NCBI RefSeq assembly: GCF_001280085.1
Contig: NZ_LGED01000217.1
Span: forward strand, 1 to 64,000
DNA from: Saccharothrix sp. NRRL B-16348
GTDB lineage: Bacteria > Actinomycetota > Actinomycetes > Mycobacteriales > Pseudonocardiaceae
Length of the DNA stretch: 64,000 nucleotides
Direction of reading: 5' to 3'
This document shows positions 61,801-64,000 of this stretch, piece by piece. Made by a program: the position numbers and the translations under genes. Numbering within the stretch: position 1 is the first letter of the stretch; every line of letters begins with the position of its first letter. A model generated the notes under the pieces. It was not told the DNA's origin. It did no database searches and saw nothing but the letters and a program-made list of their open reading frames with translations.

Positions 61801-62982
61801 ATGTCCCGTGCCGTCCGCAGCCGGGTCGCCGTCACCGTCGCCGCGGCGGTCCTGACGAGCGCCGCCCTGACGACCGCCACCGAAGCCACCGCCGAAGCCG
61901 CGAAGCCTGCCGCGGTCGTCTCGCTCGGCGACAGCTACATCTCCGGCGAGGCCGGCCGGTGGCGCGGCAACGCGCTGGAGAACTCCGGCGACAAGTGGGG
62001 CACGGACCTCGCCACCCAGTGCGACACGAGCGGCTGCACCACGGACCCGCAACGGGTCTACGGCGACACCCACACGAGCGCCAACATGTGCCACCGCTCG
62101 ACGTCGGCCGAGATCCTCAGCGCCGCCATCGCCGACGTCACGGCGATCAACCTGGCGTGCTCCGGCGCGACCACGCTCGACGTGCGCAACGGCGACGCCG
62201 CCCGCAACCAGCCCAACCAGGTCGAACTGCTGCGCGCCACCGTCCGCGAGTACCAGGTGAACCTGGTCGTGCTCTCCGTCGGCGGCAACGACCTCGGGTT
62301 CGGGGACATCATCGGCGACTGCGTCAAGGGCTACCTCTCCCCCTCGGCCTACAAGTGCGCGCCGAAGTGGGATCCGGTGATCACCGAGAAGCTCGAGCAG
62401 TTCCGCGCGGACGTCGGCGCCACGATCAAGGCGATCAAGGACGTGCTGAACGCGGCCCAGGGCGCGGGCACCTACCAGTTCGTCCTCCAGTCCTACCCGT
62501 CCCCGCTGCCCGTCGCCGCCGACTTCCGGATCGCCGAGGACGGGCCGCGGTGGGCGGAGGGCGGCTGCCCGGTGTGGAACACCGACGCCGACTGGGCGCG
62601 CAAGCAACTCGTGCCCACGATCGCGGGGCAGCTCAAGCGGGTGGCCGCCAACCGGGCCGTGCGGTTCCTGGACCTGCGGGCCTCCTTCGACGGCCGCGAG
62701 GTGTGCGCCAAGCGTTCCCGCCAGGCGACCTCGGCCAATTCCCACGCCAACCCCCTCCCCGGCACGGTGGCGGAGTGGGTGCGGTGGGTCGTCACCGGCT
62801 ACTCGTCGCAGGGCGACCGCCAGGAGAGCATGCACCCCAACCACTACGGGCAACGCGCGCTGGGCACGTGCCTGCGCCTGATGCACCAGAAGGCCACCGG
62901 CGACTTCTCCTGCCACAACACCCCCGACGCCGGCCCGGCCCGCATGACCCTGACCGCGATCGCCACGTCGCGCGACACCTGA
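61801..62982 (+). CDS. Secreted SGNH/GDSL lipase-esterase
   Basis: 393 residues. Signal peptide about 1-33. SGNH blocks: GDSYISGEAG (Ser), an oxyanion Gly in SGATT, GGNDLGF (Asn) and the terminal SMHPNHYG (His). Several Cys pairs (QCDTSGC, DCVKG, KCAP) suggest disulfides. It resembles the large secreted SGNH lipases of actinomycetes that act on acyl or phospholipid esters. ATG at 61801 follows GAGGAG. Confidence 0.87.
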   Translation: MSRAVRSRVAVTVAAAVLTSAALTTATEATAEAAKPAAVVSLGDSYISGEAGRWRGNALENSGDKWGTDLATQCDTSGCTTDPQRVYGDTHTSANMCHRSTSAEILSAAIADVTAINLACSGATTLDVRNGDAARNQPNQVELLRATVREYQVNLVVLSVGGNDLGFGDIIGDCVKGYLSPSAYKCAPKWDPVITEKLEQFRADVGATIKAIKDVLNAAQGAGTYQFVLQSYPSPLPVAADFRIAEDGPRWAEGGCPVWNTDADWARKQLVPTIAGQLKRVAANRAVRFLDLRASFDGREVCAKRSRQATSANSHANPLPGTVAEWVRWVVTGYSSQGDRQESMHPNHYGQRALGTCLRLMHQKATGDFSCHNTPDAGPARMTLTAIATSRDT

Positions 62983-63117
62983 CCACCTTCCATGGCAACG
63001 ACTTCCGCATTTCTGTCCTCAGTGGACTGTACTCGGCCGTGACCCCGACCCGGTGCCGATCGAGCCGATCGAACCGGTTGCTACGATCACCGCTCCGCGA
63101 AACCGGGGAGGTCGACC

Positions 63118-63693
63118 GTGTCGTCAACAGTTCGGGACGCGCTGCTCGCGCTGGCCACCCTGCTGGCCCCCGACGTCCCGGACGTGGCCGCGCGCGTCAC
63201 GAGCGCCCACGACGACCCCGACGGCTACCTGCGGGCGCACGCCGACCGGCTCGACGACCGCAGCATCGACGAGGCCATCCCCGAGTTGGCGTGGATCGCT
63301 CTGGTCGACGCCCTCACCGACCACGACCTGCTGGCGGAGGTGGACTGGAAGGAGGCCGCGGACGAGATCGCCGCCCAACTGCGGCAGCTGCGCTCCAGCC
63401 CGACCGACCCGGCGGCGTGGACCTGGCTCGTCGACGTCGACGACCTGCCCACCTACGACTTCCTGGAGCGAGCGGGCGTCGAGCTGCGCGCCTGCGGCAC
63501 CACCCTCGCCGTGCTCGACATCGAGTCCGACTGCTACCCGCTCGTCCTGCTGCCCAACGCCGACGCGCCCGCGCTGCGCGACCTGGCCACCGCAGCGGGC
63601 TGCACCGCGAGCATCCTCGGCGTGCCCGATGTCCAGCCACCCACCGCAGCGCCCGAACCGACCGCTGAACCGGGCGCTGAACCCACCCGCTGA
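63118..63693 (+). CDS. DUF6630 family protein
   Basis: 191 residues, acidic, no signal peptide. A helical N-terminal half (WIALVDALTDHDLLAEVDWKEAADEI) is followed by an alpha/beta part (YDFLERAGVELRACGTTLAVLDIESDCYPLVLLP) typical of DUF6630. A Pro/Thr/Ala-rich tail (about 175-191) is probably unstructured. GTG follows GGGGAGG. Function unknown. Confidence 0.78.
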   Translation: MSSTVRDALLALATLLAPDVPDVAARVTSAHDDPDGYLRAHADRLDDRSIDEAIPELAWIALVDALTDHDLLAEVDWKEAADEIAAQLRQLRSSPTDPAAWTWLVDVDDLPTYDFLERAGVELRACGTTLAVLDIESDCYPLVLLPNADAPALRDLATAAGCTASILGVPDVQPPTAAPEPTAEPGAEPTR

Positions 63694-64000
63694 GACCACC
63701 TGCCCTCACCTGCCCACCCGTGTCCGCCGCCGGGCCGGCCGTTTTATCCGGCTAACGTGAGTAATGCGGTTTGGGTTGTCATAGGTTGCATTCTTCGCCC
63801 GGTCGAGTGATGCGTGGGGATGGCGCGCGGGGTCGTCGCGCCGGATGGGTGCGACCACCTGCGTAGTGGCGTACAACGGCCTCGCCTCGCCGCAGGTGGT
63901 GGCGGTGGGGCATCGGTGGTTTCGCCGGTCCCTCACGTCGTCGCTGGCCGTGGGCTGGTTCCGTGCGCCAGATTCCGGACTGCGTCGCACCAGATCCCAC
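63694..64000. other. Right-edge region without a recognised gene
   Basis: 307 bp. It begins with an AT-richer stretch (63740-63795) that could be a promoter, followed by structured GC-rich DNA with a 9-bp inverted repeat CCACCTGCG / CGCAGGTGG (63855-63863 and 63891-63899). Minus-strand open frames reach the window end but carry no recognised domain. A gene or element that continues beyond the edge cannot be excluded. Confidence 0.4.

Noticed and set aside
63706..64000. Transposase fragment on the minus strand at the right edge
   Set aside because: Open frames are present but no DDE motif, terminal inverted repeat or recognised transposase segment could be found.
1..64000. tRNA, rRNA, CRISPR arrays
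   Set aside because: No cloverleaf-like sequence with CCA-end context, ribosomal RNA motif or regularly spaced repeats was noticed. A dedicated scan was not possible.

Overview
The window is GC-rich DNA from a filamentous actinomycete. The codon usage, many GTG starts, apparent leaderless genes (a TANNNT -10 box about 6-7 bases before the start codon), SARP, ROK and LacI regulators, a streptophobe-type membrane protein, and abundant secreted CBM2 glycoside hydrolases all fit this. Family-level resemblance suggests Pseudonocardiales (Saccharothrix, Actinosynnema or Lentzea-like), but nothing here fixes the genus. No rRNA, tRNA, CRISPR array, complete insertion sequence or phage was seen.

Layout. 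(1) 529-11788: a tightly overlapping operon of one iterative highly reducing type I PKS (KS-AT-DH-cMT-ER-KR-ACP, no thioesterase), an unusual P450, an SDR, a DUF6230/DUF6114 pair and a second SDR that has lost its catalytic Tyr. (2) 12182-22257: secreted enzymes (SGNH esterase-CBM2, BNR-repeat protein, S1 protease, GH5 mannanase-CBM2), a transporter, a VOC protein, an NYN-domain protein and a ROK regulator. Two CebR-type palindromes lie between the mannanase and the ROK gene. (3) 22331-34058: a thiopeptide cluster with lactazole (laz) gene order: SARP regulator, a 56-residue precursor, split LanB, a second SpaB_C protein, Ocin-ThiF-like partner, YcaO, an additional nitroreductase-like protein, and a bifunctional SpaB_C-dehydrogenase. 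A convergent ATP-grasp gene follows. (4) 34258-41754: small secreted proteins, an AHSA1-ArsR-DUF899 operon, DUF4342, CorA, and two tandem secreted cell-wall hydrolases that share a near-identical propeller. (5) 41943-48059: a xylan-type locus with a LacI regulator fused to an integrase-arm-like domain, GH30, and a frameshifted GH115-CBM2. (6) 48471-63693: asparagine synthetase, an ABC transporter/streptophobe/two-component operon, secreted proteins including an NLP-like one, cupin, LysR, M23 peptidase, a kinase-phosphatase fusion, a GDSL lipase and a DUF6630 protein.

How the genes work together. The thiopeptide cluster is the most coherent system. The precursor has Ser32 and Ser42 ten residues apart, with Cys36/Cys38 inside that span and Cys43-46 after it. 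Its leader would be recognised by the Ocin-ThiF-like protein, Cys cyclodehydrated by YcaO, azolines oxidised, Ser/Thr glutamylated and eliminated by the split LanB, and the macrocycle closed by a pyridine synthase. By analogy with known thiopeptides, Ser32/Ser42 pairing gives a 29-membered ring. Direct heptamer repeats 11 bp apart between the SARP and precursor genes look like the SARP target. The PKS operon could make a reduced, possibly C-methylated polyketide chain. The carbohydrate genes form at least two regulated plant-polysaccharide loci (mannan and glucuronoxylan).

Limits: all assignments come from reading motifs and family resemblance by eye; no database search or alignment was run.
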